DNA of 54,124 nucleotides from Bradyrhizobium centrolobii (GTDB lineage: Bacteria > Pseudomonadota > Alphaproteobacteria > Rhizobiales > Xanthobacteraceae), in the NCBI RefSeq assembly GCF_001641635.1, contig NZ_LUUB01000080.1:32926-87049 (forward strand), read 5' to 3'. The notes below the pieces were generated by a model. That model saw nothing but the letters and a program-made list of their open reading frames with translations, did no database searches and was not told where the DNA came from. Both the position numbers and the translations under genes were made by a program. This document shows positions 1 to 8,064 of this stretch, piece by piece; the first letter of the stretch is position 1, and every line of letters starts with the position of its first letter.

Positions 1-184
1 CCCCGCCAGCATCGCGGCGGGCGCCTGACGGCCAAAGCCGTCTCAACGAATAGCGGGCATAACGTTAACCATTGCCGCAATCCCGCCATCTTCGGCGCGG
101 CAGCCGCCGCAATATTGCCGGTTGAAACCGTGAAATTGTTCGGCGTCGCGGGTGATTCGCTCGCACGCTGAAGGATTTAGACCC

Positions 185-361
185 ATGATTCGGGCGTCCG
201 GCACGGCCGGCTTTCAGGGCCGCCCCGTCATCGCCGCCTCTTCCCGGTTGACCGGCGCGGTGGCGGCCTCGCTCGCGATCGCGGCATTGTCGCTCTGCCT
301 GATCGTCACCCTCACGGCGCTGTCGACCAAGGCGACCATGGCGATGGGTCTTCCGGTCTGA
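185..361 (+). CDS. Small single-pass membrane peptide, unknown function
   Basis: A 58-residue protein. The N-terminal 30 residues are polar, then a hydrophobic helix (about residues 31-51, AVAASLAIAALSLCLIVTL) crosses the membrane, and the tail is short. The start at 185 is preferred over the in-frame ATG at 152 because an AAGGA Shine-Dalgarno lies about nine bases upstream of it. I do not recognise a family. It sits before another tiny membrane peptide at 438. The only support is the ribosome site and the clean hydrophobic segment, so it could be a chance ORF. Confidence 0.5.
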   Translation: MIRASGTAGFQGRPVIAASSRLTGAVAASLAIAALSLCLIVTLTALSTKATMAMGLPV

Positions 362-437
362 TTCCCGTCTCATCCTGGACCAGCCTTCAAGGCGCCCTGT
401 GAGCACCCGCGCCGATCGGCATCGCGACAGGACATCG

Positions 438-584
438 ATGAAGTCACCGGTGATACTCGTTGCCATTACCCTGACCGCGGCCATCCTGGTCGCGGCGTCG
501 CTCCTGATTTTTGCCGGCACGCGCAAGTCCACCGGGACCTCGACGCTGAACGCGCCCGCGCACCTCATTCGCAATCACGCGTGA
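438..584 (+). CDS. Small single-pass membrane peptide, unknown function
   Basis: A 48-residue protein beginning MKSPVILVAITLT, with one hydrophobic helix at about residues 4-25 and a polar tail. An AGGA motif precedes the ATG at 438. A longer GTG start at 399 in the same frame is possible, but its extra 13 residues are very basic and lack a better ribosome site. It lies 76 bases after the previous small gene on the same strand. Function unknown. I infer it is a real small gene from the signal-anchor-like composition, with only moderate certainty. Confidence 0.45.
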   Translation: MKSPVILVAITLTAAILVAASLLIFAGTRKSTGTSTLNAPAHLIRNHA

Positions 585-733
585 TGCACGGCGCACTTGG
601 CTTAAATCATCCGAAAGCTTTGCGCTCCCTCGCAAGCCGGCCTTAAGCGCTACACACGAAATCGCATCGCATTTTCTCGACGATCGGTCAGTCTGACGAC
701 CTCACCCCGTTCGGGGAGGAGCGAGACAGAGCC

Positions 734-1546
734 ATGCGGTTCGGATGGCGTGCGATCTCCGGTCCGGCAGTGACGGCAGCGATTGCGCTGCTGACGATCC
801 TGCTCGATCGATCCTTTCCAGTCCCCTCGCCCGCGCCACTGTTCGTCTGCATCGTGGCCGTTGCCGGCTCGCTGTCGGGCTTCGCCTCCGCCATGACCAG
901 CGCGGCCATTGCAGTGATCGGCGCGGCGCTGCTCTTTCTTAGTCACCGCGCCGTTCCCGGCTACACCGTGATCGACCTGGTCCGGCTCGGCCTGCTGGCG
1001 ATGACAGCCGCCGGCACCGCCGCCATCACCGGGCTGATGCGCGAGCGCCTCACCGACACAGTCGCCGCCGAGCGCCGCAACCACGCCACCGCAGCCCGCC
1101 TGTCGGCGGCGCTCGACCAGATCGATATCGGCATCGTGCTGCTCGACGCCGAGACGCGCGCCGAGTTCATCAACGGCGCCTTCCGCGACTATTTTGCGCT
1201 GCCCGATGCGAAGGCGGACGGCAAGCCGCCCTTCATCGCGCTGATGTATCATGGCCGCGACACCGGCGCGTTCGAACTGCCGGAGGACGAACTGAGCGCC
1301 TTCATCGCACAGCGAATGGAGATGGTGCGGATCGGCGATGCCACGCCGATCAACATCAATCTCGCCAATGGCGAGGTGCTGCGCTTCGTCTGTACCGCAC
1401 TGCCCGATGGCGGACGCATGCTGAGCTACACGCCGGTGACCGACCTCGTGCGCCACACTGATACGCCGGAGCGTGCAGACTACTACCGCTCGCTGCGCGA
1501 TCCCTCAAGCCGCAAGCTGACCCGGTACTTGCACGTCGCCGAGTAG
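734..1546 (+). CDS. Membrane-anchored PAS-domain protein without output domain
   Basis: A 270-residue protein. Residues 1-105 hold about four hydrophobic helices resembling the DUF4118 sensor region of KdpD-type kinases (VPSPAPLFVCIVAVAGSLSGF). A short coiled segment leads into a PAS_7-like domain (about 115-235, starting AALDQIDIGIVLLDAETRAEFIN). No kinase, GGDEF, EAL or methyl-acceptor domain follows, so as read it is a stand-alone sensor that may signal by protein contact. Upstream, a CCCC-GTTC-GGGG hairpin ends in GGGGAGGAG about 15 bases before the ATG. Domain calls are by eye, and function is inferred. Confidence 0.8.
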   Translation: MRFGWRAISGPAVTAAIALLTILLDRSFPVPSPAPLFVCIVAVAGSLSGFASAMTSAAIAVIGAALLFLSHRAVPGYTVIDLVRLGLLAMTAAGTAAITGLMRERLTDTVAAERRNHATAARLSAALDQIDIGIVLLDAETRAEFINGAFRDYFALPDAKADGKPPFIALMYHGRDTGAFELPEDELSAFIAQRMEMVRIGDATPININLANGEVLRFVCTALPDGGRMLSYTPVTDLVRHTDTPERADYYRSLRDPSSRKLTRYLHVAE

Positions 1547-1641
1547 CGCGAGCGCGATTGATCGGCGCGCCCATCATCACGTATGAAGGGATGTCACCGA
1601 GGCTTCGCACCTCTCCTCCTTTGAGATCGCGGGATTTCGAC

Positions 1642-2097
1642 ATGTCGCTCACCATTCGCTCCGTCACGCGGCAGGATTACGATCAATGGCTGCCGCTGTG
1701 GGACGGCTACAACACCTTCTATGGCCGCTCCGGCCCGACCGCGCTCGCGCCCGAGATCACGCGCGTGACGTGGCAGCGCTTCTTCGACGCCTACGAGCCG
1801 GTGCATGCGCTGGTGGCCGAGAGCGATGGCCGGCTGCTCGGGCTGACGCACTATCTGTTCCACCGCAGCACGACCGCGATCGAGCCGTCCTGCTATTTGC
1901 AGGACCTGTTCACGCTTGAAGCCGCGCGCGGCAAGGGCGTCGCGTCGGCGCTGATTTACGGTGTCTATGAGCGGGCAAAGCTCGCAGGTTCGCCGCGCGT
2001 CTATTGGCAGACGCATGAGACCAACCTCACGGCGCAGAGCCTCTACGACAAGGTCGCCGAGCGCTCCGGTTTCATCGTCTACCGCAAACTGTTCTGA
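1642..2097 (+). CDS. GNAT-family N-acetyltransferase
   Basis: A 151-residue GCN5-related acetyltransferase that transfers an acetyl group from acetyl-CoA to an unknown amine. It starts MSLTIRSVTRQDYDQWLPLW, typical of the fold's beta1-alpha1. The acetyl-CoA binding loop is visible as LEAARGKGVASALI (R/Q-x-x-G-x-G/A), and the late YWQTHETNLTAQSLYDKVAERSGF matches motif B of aminoglycoside/PhnO-like members. The start at 1642 gives the usual family length; an upstream in-frame ATG at 1558 would add 28 residues that do not look like the fold. Substrate unknown. Confidence 0.9.
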   Translation: MSLTIRSVTRQDYDQWLPLWDGYNTFYGRSGPTALAPEITRVTWQRFFDAYEPVHALVAESDGRLLGLTHYLFHRSTTAIEPSCYLQDLFTLEAARGKGVASALIYGVYERAKLAGSPRVYWQTHETNLTAQSLYDKVAERSGFIVYRKLF

Positions 2098-2119
2098 TCC
2101 CCGGCGGCCCCGAAGCCCC

Positions 2120-2128
2120 TGTGGATAA
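2120..2128 (-). promoter_or_regulatory. Lone perfect DnaA-box match
   Basis: TGTGGATAA is the reverse complement of the DnaA box TTATCCACA. It stands alone 22 bases after the acetyltransferase stop, with no AT-rich unwinding region or neighbouring boxes, so it is a match to a consensus and not evidence of an origin. Confidence 0.3.
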
Positions 2129-2164
2129 CTTTGCCTGTCACCTGCACGTAACAGTAGAGGACTA

Positions 2165-2260
2165 GGTTTGGCCTGCGTCTGATCAGGCCCCCCGTCACCG
2201 ATCAAGCGCCCCAAAGCGGTCCCCGTCAGTCGCCGCGTCTGACAGGGGCCGCGTTTTTTT
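2165..2260 (+). ncRNA. Candidate small RNA ending in a strong terminator
   Basis: Between the acetyltransferase and the reductase lies a compact structured segment. A 6-bp hairpin GGCCTG/CAGGCC (2170-2189) is followed by a linker and a 14-bp stem (2216-2229 with 2239-2252, one mismatch and one G-U pair), then seven T residues. The terminator ends about 107 bases before the reductase ATG, so it could close either the acetyltransferase transcript or an independent small RNA. No known RNA family is recognised, and the 5' end is a guess. Confidence 0.4.
2216..2260 (+). terminator. Rho-independent terminator
   Basis: The arms GCGGTCCCCGTCAG and CTGACAGGGGCCGC flank a 9-base loop and are followed by GTTTTTTT. 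This is one of the clearest intrinsic terminators in the window. Confidence 0.85.
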
Positions 2261-2366
2261 GCCTGCAATTCTCTTGTCGGCATGGCAGCACCGCATTCGT
2301 CGCCTTGCCGGTGCGGCGCACGGCGGGTCACAATGCCGCCGCCGCTTCCCTCTGACAGGATCTCCG

Positions 2367-3308
2367 ATGGAAATTCGTAATCTCGGCGCCTCCGGCCTGC
2401 GCGTGTCTGCGGTCGGGCTTGGCTGCAACAATTTCGGCCAGCGCACGGATCTGGAGACCTCGCGCAAGGTGATCCACCGCGCGCTCGATCTCGGCATCAC
2501 GCTGTTCGACACCGCCGACATCTATGCCGGCATGGGCGGCTCGGAGACGGTGCTCGGCATCGTGCTCGGCGATCGCCGCAAGGATATCGTGCTCGCCACC
2601 AAATATTCCAAGCCAATGGCGGCCGACGGCACCAAGCAGGGCGCCTCGCGCCGCTACATCATGAGCGCGGTCGAGGCGAGCCTGACGCGGCTCAAGACCG
2701 ATTACATCGATCTCTACCAGCAGCATGATTACGACCCCTTGACGCCGATGGAAGAGACGCTGCGCGCGCTCGACGATCTCATCCGTCAGGGCAAGGTTCG
2801 CTACATCGGCAATTCCAACTTCCCGGCCTGGCGCATCGCGGAAGCCGAGTTCACCGCGCGCGCGATGAATGTCAGCCGTTTCGTCTCGTGCCAGGACGAG
2901 TACAGCCTCGTGGTCCGCGACATCGAGAAGGACCTGTTGCCGGCTGCGCAGGAATACAGACTGGGCCTGTTGCCGTTCTTCCCGCTCGCAAGCGGCCTGC
3001 TCACCGGTAAATATCAGCGCGGCGCCGCAGCGCCCGCCGACACGCGCTTTGCCAAGGCGCCGGCGCTGCGCGACCGCTACGTCACGCCGCGCAACGAGGA
3101 CATGGTCGAAAAGCTCCAGGCCTTTGCCAAGGCGCGCGGCCACACCATGCTCGAGCTCGCCTTCTCCTGGCTCGCGGCGCGCCCGCAGGTGTCGAGTGTG
3201 ATCGCAGGCGCCACCCGCGTCGAGCAGGTCGAGGAGAACGTCAAGGCGATCGCCTGGCAGCTCAGCGCCGAGGATCTTGCCGAGATCGACGAGATCACCA
3301 AGGGCTGA
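2367..3308 (+). CDS. Aldo/keto reductase
   Basis: A 313-residue NADPH-dependent aldo/keto reductase (TIM barrel, YajO/Tas-like). The catalytic residues are visible: Asp and Tyr in LFDTADIYAGMGGSE, Lys in LATKYSK and His in YQQHDYDP. The NADP-binding C-terminal end PQVSSVIAGATRVEQVEEN is complete. Length matches the family. The ATG at 2367 begins the canonical first strand MEIRNLGASGLRVSAVGLG; the longer ORF from 2259 would run through the upstream terminator region. It probably reduces an aldehyde or ketone to an alcohol in the cytoplasm. Substrate not predictable. Confidence 0.95.
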   Translation: MEIRNLGASGLRVSAVGLGCNNFGQRTDLETSRKVIHRALDLGITLFDTADIYAGMGGSETVLGIVLGDRRKDIVLATKYSKPMAADGTKQGASRRYIMSAVEASLTRLKTDYIDLYQQHDYDPLTPMEETLRALDDLIRQGKVRYIGNSNFPAWRIAEAEFTARAMNVSRFVSCQDEYSLVVRDIEKDLLPAAQEYRLGLLPFFPLASGLLTGKYQRGAAAPADTRFAKAPALRDRYVTPRNEDMVEKLQAFAKARGHTMLELAFSWLAARPQVSSVIAGATRVEQVEENVKAIAWQLSAEDLAEIDEITKG

Positions 3309-3324
3309 TGTTCGCGACGCGGCG

Positions 3325-3648
3325 CTACTTCGCGCCGCGTCCCACCGTCTGCATCACTTCAAAGCCTTCGAACTGCGGATGGCCAAGATAAAGCGGCTTG
3401 TTGTCGCCGGCCCGCTGATGCGCCGCCCGAAACGCCTCGGATTTGGTCCAGGCCTCGAACGCCGCGTGGTTCGCCCACACCGTGTGCGAGGCGTAGAGCG
3501 TGTGGTCCTCGAGCTCCGGTCCCCTCAGCAGATGAAACTCGATGAAGCCCGGCACCTTGTCGAGGTGGGTGTCGCGCGTGAGCCAAACCTGCTCGAACGC
3601 AGCCTCCGAGCCCTTGGCGACACGGAAGCGATTCATGGCGATGTACAT
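3325..3648 (-). CDS. Antibiotic biosynthesis monooxygenase (ABM) fold protein
   Basis: A 107-residue ferredoxin-like ABM-domain protein. The core is MYIAMNRFRVAKGSEAAFEQVW at the start, then GFIEFHLLRG and HTVWANHAAFEAWTKSEAFRAAH, the pattern of the IsdG/heme-degrading and antibiotic-oxidising members. The start at 3648 is chosen because GGAGA lies eight bases upstream; the in-frame ATG at 3675 has none. It is convergent with the aldo/keto reductase, 16 bases away. Whether it degrades heme or oxidises another substrate cannot be told; the FxxxW-like pattern only supports the fold. Confidence 0.85.
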   Translation of the reverse strand: MYIAMNRFRVAKGSEAAFEQVWLTRDTHLDKVPGFIEFHLLRGPELEDHTLYASHTVWANHAAFEAWTKSEAFRAAHQRAGDNKPLYLGHPQFEGFEVMQTVGRGAK

Positions 3649-3681
3649 GCGGATAGTCTCCTGATGTTCGGCCAATTATTT

Positions 3682-3779
3682 CGTCATTCCGGGATGCGCC
3701 GCAAGGCGCAGACCCGGAATCCATCGCTCCGCGGAGGAATGGATTCCGGGTTCGCGCTGACGCGCGCCCCGGAATGACA
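3682..3779. repeat. Palindromic intergenic element, family A
   Basis: It begins cgtcattccggg and ends in the inverse ccccggaatgac. Inner half-palindromes CCGGAATCCAT and ATGGATTCCGG allow a long double hairpin. Related copies lie at 24508-24613 and 31521-31624, and a degenerate half at 18228-18270. It separates the ABM gene from the DUF1501 gene. Confidence 0.85.
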
Positions 3780-3786
3780 GTGTTGG

Positions 3787-5001
3787 CTAGGCAACCAGCC
3801 CCTTCATCGGCCGCGCTGCCGCGCTGTCGGGAAACACCGTCTCCGCCAGCACGCGGTCGGACAGGCCGAACTGGCCTTGCAGCACACCCTTGATCACCGA
3901 ACGTAAATCGGTGGTGGGCTTGAGGTCGCGGCCTTCGTAGAGATTGGCGAGCTTGAGGCCGGGCCAATCGGAGATGACGCGGCCGCCTTTTACGGCGCCG
4001 CCGGCGAGCAGTGCGATGGTGCCGGTGCCGTGATCGGTGCCGTCGGTGCCATTGATGCGCGCGGTGCGGCCGAACTCGGTGGCGACCACGACGACGGTGT
4101 CGCGCCAGCGATCACCGAGGCCGCTTTCGAACTCGGCAAGCGCACCGTCGAGTCCGCCGAGCAGGAAAGCGAGACGACCGACCGGACCGCCTTCATTGGC
4201 GTGCGTGTCCCAGCCGTCGAAGGCAAGTGCCGCGATGCGCGGGCCATCGTCGGCGCCCATCAGCTTGGCGGCGCCACGCGCCACCTGCCGCATCTGCATG
4301 GCCGCATTGCCCGGTTTCGGCTTCATGTCGTCTCCGCTCGCCGCCTTTTCGAGCTGGAGGCCCTGCGACAGGGCTGAGGCCAGCGCGGGGTCGCGGTGGC
4401 GATAGAGATCGACGAGCCGCATCGCGGTGTCGTCGTCGGCCTGCGGCAGCGCGACCGGCGCCCAGCCGACCGTCGGCGCGGCGCCACGCAGCACCAGCGG
4501 CGTGGTCGGACCGACCGCAAGGCCGCTCGACACCCGCTCGCCACGCGGCAGCGCTTCCAGCGCGCGGTTGAGCCAGCCGGACTGCACGCGGCCCGGGCCG
4601 GCATAGCCGCTTTCGAGCACGTCCTGGCCGTCGAAATGCGACCGATCGCGATAGGGCGTTGCGACGGCGTGGATCACCGCGGCGTGCATGTCGCGATACA
4701 TGCGGGCGAATTCCGGCATCGCCGGATGCAGCGCGAAGAATGTGTCGAGCATGATCGCGGGATGCGCACCATCCGCCGTGAGCGCGATCGAGCCGTGCAG
4801 GCCGGCGTAATCAGGATCGCCGATCGGCGCGACGGTCGAGAGCCCATCGAGCGCGCCGCGCAGGATCACCACGATCAGCCGCGGATCGCGCCCGTCCGCC
4901 GCGCGCGCGAATTTCGGCAGGTAAGCCCAGGCCGCGAAGGACGCGCCGCCGAGCAAGAGGCCGCGGCGCGACGTGATGAGCCGGTTCTCGACGCAATCCA
5001 T
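3787..5001 (-). CDS. DUF1501 family protein with Tat signal
   Basis: About 404 residues. The N-terminus carries a twin-arginine signal (LITSRRGLLLGGASFAAWAYL, RR at residues 12-13), so export in folded form is likely. The body is the DUF1501 (sulfatase-like alpha/beta) domain: RLIVVILRGALDGLSTVAP, then SHFDGQDVLESG, LAFDGWDTHANEGG and VVVATEFGRTARINGTDGTDHGTG, with His and Asp residues arranged as in metal-dependent phosphatase/sulfatase folds. Three ATGs overlap the DUF1800 stop; 5001 gives the best spacing from AGGAG, while 5004 or 5007 are possible. It is translationally coupled to the upstream DUF1800 gene. Biochemical role unknown. Confidence 0.9.
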   Translation of the reverse strand: MDCVENRLITSRRGLLLGGASFAAWAYLPKFARAADGRDPRLIVVILRGALDGLSTVAPIGDPDYAGLHGSIALTADGAHPAIMLDTFFALHPAMPEFARMYRDMHAAVIHAVATPYRDRSHFDGQDVLESGYAGPGRVQSGWLNRALEALPRGERVSSGLAVGPTTPLVLRGAAPTVGWAPVALPQADDDTAMRLVDLYRHRDPALASALSQGLQLEKAASGDDMKPKPGNAAMQMRQVARGAAKLMGADDGPRIAALAFDGWDTHANEGGPVGRLAFLLGGLDGALAEFESGLGDRWRDTVVVVATEFGRTARINGTDGTDHGTGTIALLAGGAVKGGRVISDWPGLKLANLYEGRDLKPTTDLRSVIKGVLQGQFGLSDRVLAETVFPDSAAARPMKGLVA

Positions 5002-5003
5002 CA

Positions 5004-6566
5004 TCATCTCCTCTGCATTTCCGGAGACATCAGCAGCAGCGCCAGCGCCTGCTGGCGCGATTCCGCGCGCTCGACGGTCCGCCGCGTTTCGATGGAGGCC
5101 GCATCGGCCGCGGCGAACTCCAGGAGATCGAGCGGATCGATATTGTTGCCGAGCCGCGCGCCCATCTGCGCCGCGATGTCGAGCCTGAGCTTCATGCCTT
5201 CCGGCGCGGCCCAAGCGGCGCTGGTGTCGGGGAAGCCGTTGGGTCCGGCCGGCGACCACAGCGGCTGGCCGAGCAGATTCAGATTGTTGAGATAGGCGCT
5301 GGGATCCTCCGGCACGCGCGCGAGCAGACGTCCGCTCGCGACCAGGAAATCGTAAGGCGAGCGCATCTTGGTCAGCGGTGCCTTCCAGGCCTCGTCGGAA
5401 TCGACCAGCGCGGTCGCAAGCGCCCTGAGATCGCCGTCGGTCCTGACGAAGACGTCGCGCAACCGCGCGACCAGGACTGCCGGCGGATCGTCCGCGACGA
5501 AGTGGCGGACGAATTTGGTGGCGATGAAGTTGGCGGTCGAAGGATGGCGCGCGATGTCGGCGAGCGCGGCCTCCCCCTGCGCGAGGCCGGTCGGCGCATA
5601 GGTCTTGCCGAGCAGCACCTGCGGCCCGGGCTGGTGCGCATTGGTGTTGAACACGAAGGAGCCGGGCACCCCAAGTTGCCCCTGCCGGCCGGCAAAGGTC
5701 CAGCCGGTGATGATGCGCGCGAGCGAGGTGACATCTTCCTGAGTGTAGCCGCCGCCGACGCCGAGCGTATGCAGCTCCATGATCTCGCGCGCGAGGTTCT
5801 CGTTCAGCCCGCGCTTGCGATTCTGGCCCGCGCGCGAATCCGGTCCGAGCGATTGCTGGTTGTCGAGGAAGAACAGCATCGCCGGATGCTGCTCGACCGC
5901 CTTCAGCATGTCGGCAAAGCGCCCGAGCACATGCGGGCGGACCGCCTCGCGCTCGAACGCGCCGGCCCACATCCGTGCCAGCTCGCCCTTATTGGCAGAG
6001 ATGCAGAAATGGTTGGACCAGAACACCACGAGCCGCTCGGTGAAGCCGCACTCGACCAGCGTCGCGCGCTGCAATCGCGCCAGCGCCTCGGCGCGAAAGG
6101 TTTTCTGGATGACGTTGAGCGGCTGCGGCGCGGGCTTTGCAGCAGGCGGCGTGGCCGCGTTCGGTTGCATGGTGTCGGGCTTCGCCATGTTGTCCGCCGG
6201 CTTCGCGTCGGCCATCTGGCCGGCGATATCGGTCATCACGGCGTTCAGCGACAGATTGCGACGCAGCTTGGTGTCCGGCTTCTGATCGGCCGGCGCCTGC
6301 GGCGGCGCCTCAGTGGGTGCCGCCGCCTTCGCGGCCTCGCGCGCCTGCTTGACCTGGTCCTGATACGCAAACACCGCCTGCCCAAGCTGCGGCGTCGATT
6401 GCAGGCCCGGCGCTTCCAGCAGCACGCCGTTGGGCCGGCCGAGTTCCGCCTTCACGAAGCCGCGCGGATCGGAGGCCGCATTGATGAGATCGCCGGAGGC
6501 ACCGCCCCGCGCACCGAAGCCGAACCGGTTGAGTGCAACGAGGGCGGCTTGCGAATCGCGGGCCAT
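5004..6566 (-). CDS. DUF1800 domain-containing protein
   Basis: A 520-residue DUF1800 protein. Family marks are LVALNRFGFGARGG near the start, CGFTERLVVFWSNHFCISANKGE, DNQQSLGPDSRAGQNRKRGLNENLAREIMELHTLGV in short pieces, YTQEDV..ARIITGW, and FIATKFVRHFVADDPP near the middle. Residues of about 70-155 form a Pro/Ala-rich insert (KAAAPTEAPPQAPADQKP). No clear signal peptide is seen. The stop overlaps the start of DUF1501, the standard partner of this family in many bacteria. The pair's function is unknown; a role in handling a secreted polymer or envelope substrate is inference only. Confidence 0.9.
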   Translation of the reverse strand: MARDSQAALVALNRFGFGARGGASGDLINAASDPRGFVKAELGRPNGVLLEAPGLQSTPQLGQAVFAYQDQVKQAREAAKAAAPTEAPPQAPADQKPDTKLRRNLSLNAVMTDIAGQMADAKPADNMAKPDTMQPNAATPPAAKPAPQPLNVIQKTFRAEALARLQRATLVECGFTERLVVFWSNHFCISANKGELARMWAGAFEREAVRPHVLGRFADMLKAVEQHPAMLFFLDNQQSLGPDSRAGQNRKRGLNENLAREIMELHTLGVGGGYTQEDVTSLARIITGWTFAGRQGQLGVPGSFVFNTNAHQPGPQVLLGKTYAPTGLAQGEAALADIARHPSTANFIATKFVRHFVADDPPAVLVARLRDVFVRTDGDLRALATALVDSDEAWKAPLTKMRSPYDFLVASGRLLARVPEDPSAYLNNLNLLGQPLWSPAGPNGFPDTSAAWAAPEGMKLRLDIAAQMGARLGNNIDPLDLLEFAAADAASIETRRTVERAESRQQALALLLMSPEMQRR

Positions 6567-6677
6567 CGATTTGTCCTCCGCGCATTGCCAGGCGCTTTGC
6601 GGGCGGCTGCGCCGCGCCTAATATACCGCGGCGGGAGATGAACCCGACATGAAAATGACGGCAAAGCTTCGGCGCGA

Positions 6678-6890
6678 ATGATGACAAATCCGAAAGAATT
6701 TCCGTTGCAGGCTCCGCCTGCGCGCCGCCTCGCCTGTGCCCGCTGCGGCACCGAGTTCGGCTGCGACCTGTCGGGCACCTGCTGGTGCGTGGAGGAGACG
6801 GCCCGACTGCCGATGCCGGTCGAGGGCGAGGATTGTTTGTGCAGGGAGTGTTTGCGGAAGGCGGCGGAGGCTGCGAGCGCAGCGAAATAA
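6678..6890 (+). CDS. Cysteine-rich CWC family protein
   Basis: A 70-residue protein with paired cysteines arranged C-x2-C (ACARCGTEF), then C-x6-CWC (GCDLSGTCWCVEE) and a final CLCREC, the signature of the Cys_rich_CWC family. The pattern suggests a small metal (probably zinc) binding knuckle. A second ATG follows immediately at 6681. It is divergent from the DUF1800 gene with a 111-base gap. The family has no established function. Confidence 0.85.
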   Translation: MMTNPKEFPLQAPPARRLACARCGTEFGCDLSGTCWCVEETARLPMPVEGEDCLCRECLRKAAEAASAAK

Positions 6891-6939
6891 GCCGCACTAC
6901 CGCCCGCGAGACGCGAGCACGCCGCCACATCCTCCAGTG

Positions 6940-7066
6940 TCGTCCTGGCGAACGCCAGGATCCATTACCCCAGGCAGATGTTTGGCGAAGACTCGTCGTT
7001 CGGTACGACGACCAACCGCAACCCGAGGGATCACGCGGTATGGGTCCTGGCGTTCGCCAGGACGAC
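6940..7066. repeat. Palindromic intergenic element, family C
   Basis: The ends are tcgtcctggcgaacgccagga and its inverse tcctggcgttcgccaggacga. The interior contains tttggcgaagactcg, which recurs in the copy at 48141-48300 and, inverted and shortened, at 19292-19446. It fills the gap between the CWC gene and the glutathione S-transferase gene. Confidence 0.8.
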
Positions 7067-7119
7067 GTTGTGGTGAGACCGTGCACGCGCGCAACGACAT
7101 CGTTGCGGCCCTCCGCCAG

Positions 7120-7818
7120 CTACACTGGATACCCCGGCGACTTCCGCGCCATGCCGTCGAAGGCGTCCAGCAGTTGTTCGCGCCAGGCGTACACGGGATC
7201 ATCGGTCTCGAGCAGCTTGAACGGGCTGGTGACGCGGGCCCATTGGAAGCCGCCGAACACGATGTAGTCGGCATAGTTCGGCGCGTCGCCGCCGATATAG
7301 GGCTGCTTCTTCAAGGTCTGCCGCATGACCTCCAGCGATTTCCGGAATGCCACCACGCCGGTGTCGCGGCTTGCCATGATCTCTTCCAGCGCCTTGCCGC
7401 CGAAGCGTGCCTCGCGCGACTTGCGGAAATAGGCGGCATCGGCCTCAGCGAGGTTTTTGGGGATGTCGGCGATGATCAGCGGAAAGATGCCGCCGACGAT
7501 GGCGATGTCGCCCCATGCATTGAGCATGCGCGCCATGGCGCGGCCGCCCTCGCCGCCGAACAGCGACGGGCGGTCCGGAAAGTTGTCTTCGAGATAGTTC
7601 GCGATCGTCCAGGACTCGACCACCGGCTTGTCATGATGCAGCAGCACCGGGACCTTTTCCGAACCGTGCGGCGCGATCGCGCTCTTCTCGGTGAAACGCC
7701 AGGGCAGCGATTCCGCCGACAGCCCCTTGTGCGCGAGCGCGAGGCGCGTGCGCCAGCAGTACGGGCTGAAGGGGCGAGCGGCATCGGTGCCGACGAGTTC
7801 GAACAGCTTGAGTGACAT
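7120..7818 (-). CDS. Glutathione S-transferase, beta-etherase (LigE)-like
   Basis: A 232-residue GST. The thioredoxin-like N-terminus MSLKLFELVGTDAARPFSPYCWRTRLALAHKGL carries the active-site region and the cis-Pro/glutathione contact KVPVLLHHDKPVVESWTIANYLED. The C-terminal all-alpha domain ends YIGGDAPNYADYIVFGGFQW, the conserved N-capping box. The spacing and the SPYCWRTRLAL start resemble LigE-type etherases and fungal Ure2p-like GSTs that act on aromatic ethers. Substrate assignment is inference. It is followed on the same strand, after a 246-base repeat-filled gap, by a second GST upstream. Confidence 0.9.
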   Translation of the reverse strand: MSLKLFELVGTDAARPFSPYCWRTRLALAHKGLSAESLPWRFTEKSAIAPHGSEKVPVLLHHDKPVVESWTIANYLEDNFPDRPSLFGGEGGRAMARMLNAWGDIAIVGGIFPLIIADIPKNLAEADAAYFRKSREARFGGKALEEIMASRDTGVVAFRKSLEVMRQTLKKQPYIGGDAPNYADYIVFGGFQWARVTSPFKLLETDDPVYAWREQLLDAFDGMARKSPGYPV

Positions 7819-7840
7819 GGAAGGCCTCTTCCCGGAGCTC

Positions 7841-7921
7841 CGTCATTGCGAGCGAAGCGAAGCAATCCAGACTATCGCCGCGGAAGCATTCTGGATTGCT
7901 TCGCTGGCGCTCGCAATGACG
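7841..7921. repeat. Palindromic intergenic element, family B
   Basis: The ends cgtcattgcgagcgaagcga and tcgcaatgacg flank aagcaatccag / ctggattgctt inverted repeats. A second copy lies at 39271-39356 inside the cox operon. Confidence 0.85.
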
Positions 7922-7952
7922 ATGTGCGAGAGGTACTCGCAGCAACTTCCGC

Positions 7953-8057
7953 TGTCATGCCCCGCGAAAGCGGGGCATCCAGTACGCTGCTGCGGCCTCT
8001 CCGCACCCCACCGCCGTCTCTGGAATACTGGATCATCCGCTTTCGCGGATGATGACG
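7953..8057. repeat. Palindromic intergenic element, family E
   Basis: Two different short hairpins, tgccccgcgaaagcggggca and catccgctttcgcggatg, bracket catccagta / tactggatc inverted repeats. A related element is at 22201-22306. The two terminal hairpins are not the same sequence, so the element is mosaic. Confidence 0.75.
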
Positions 8058-8064
8058 GCTGCCC

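Noticed and set aside
2101..2260. Replication origin, because of a perfect DnaA box
   Set aside because: One box only, no cluster and no AT-rich unwinding segment.
3682..3779. CRISPR-like repeat array
   Set aside because: Inverted, not regularly spaced direct repeats; it is a palindromic intergenic element.
5004..5970. Upstream extension of the DUF1501 frame
   Set aside because: The extension is Arg/Ala-rich sequence antiparallel in meaning to DUF1800 reading; the Tat signal and ribosome site fix the start near 5001.
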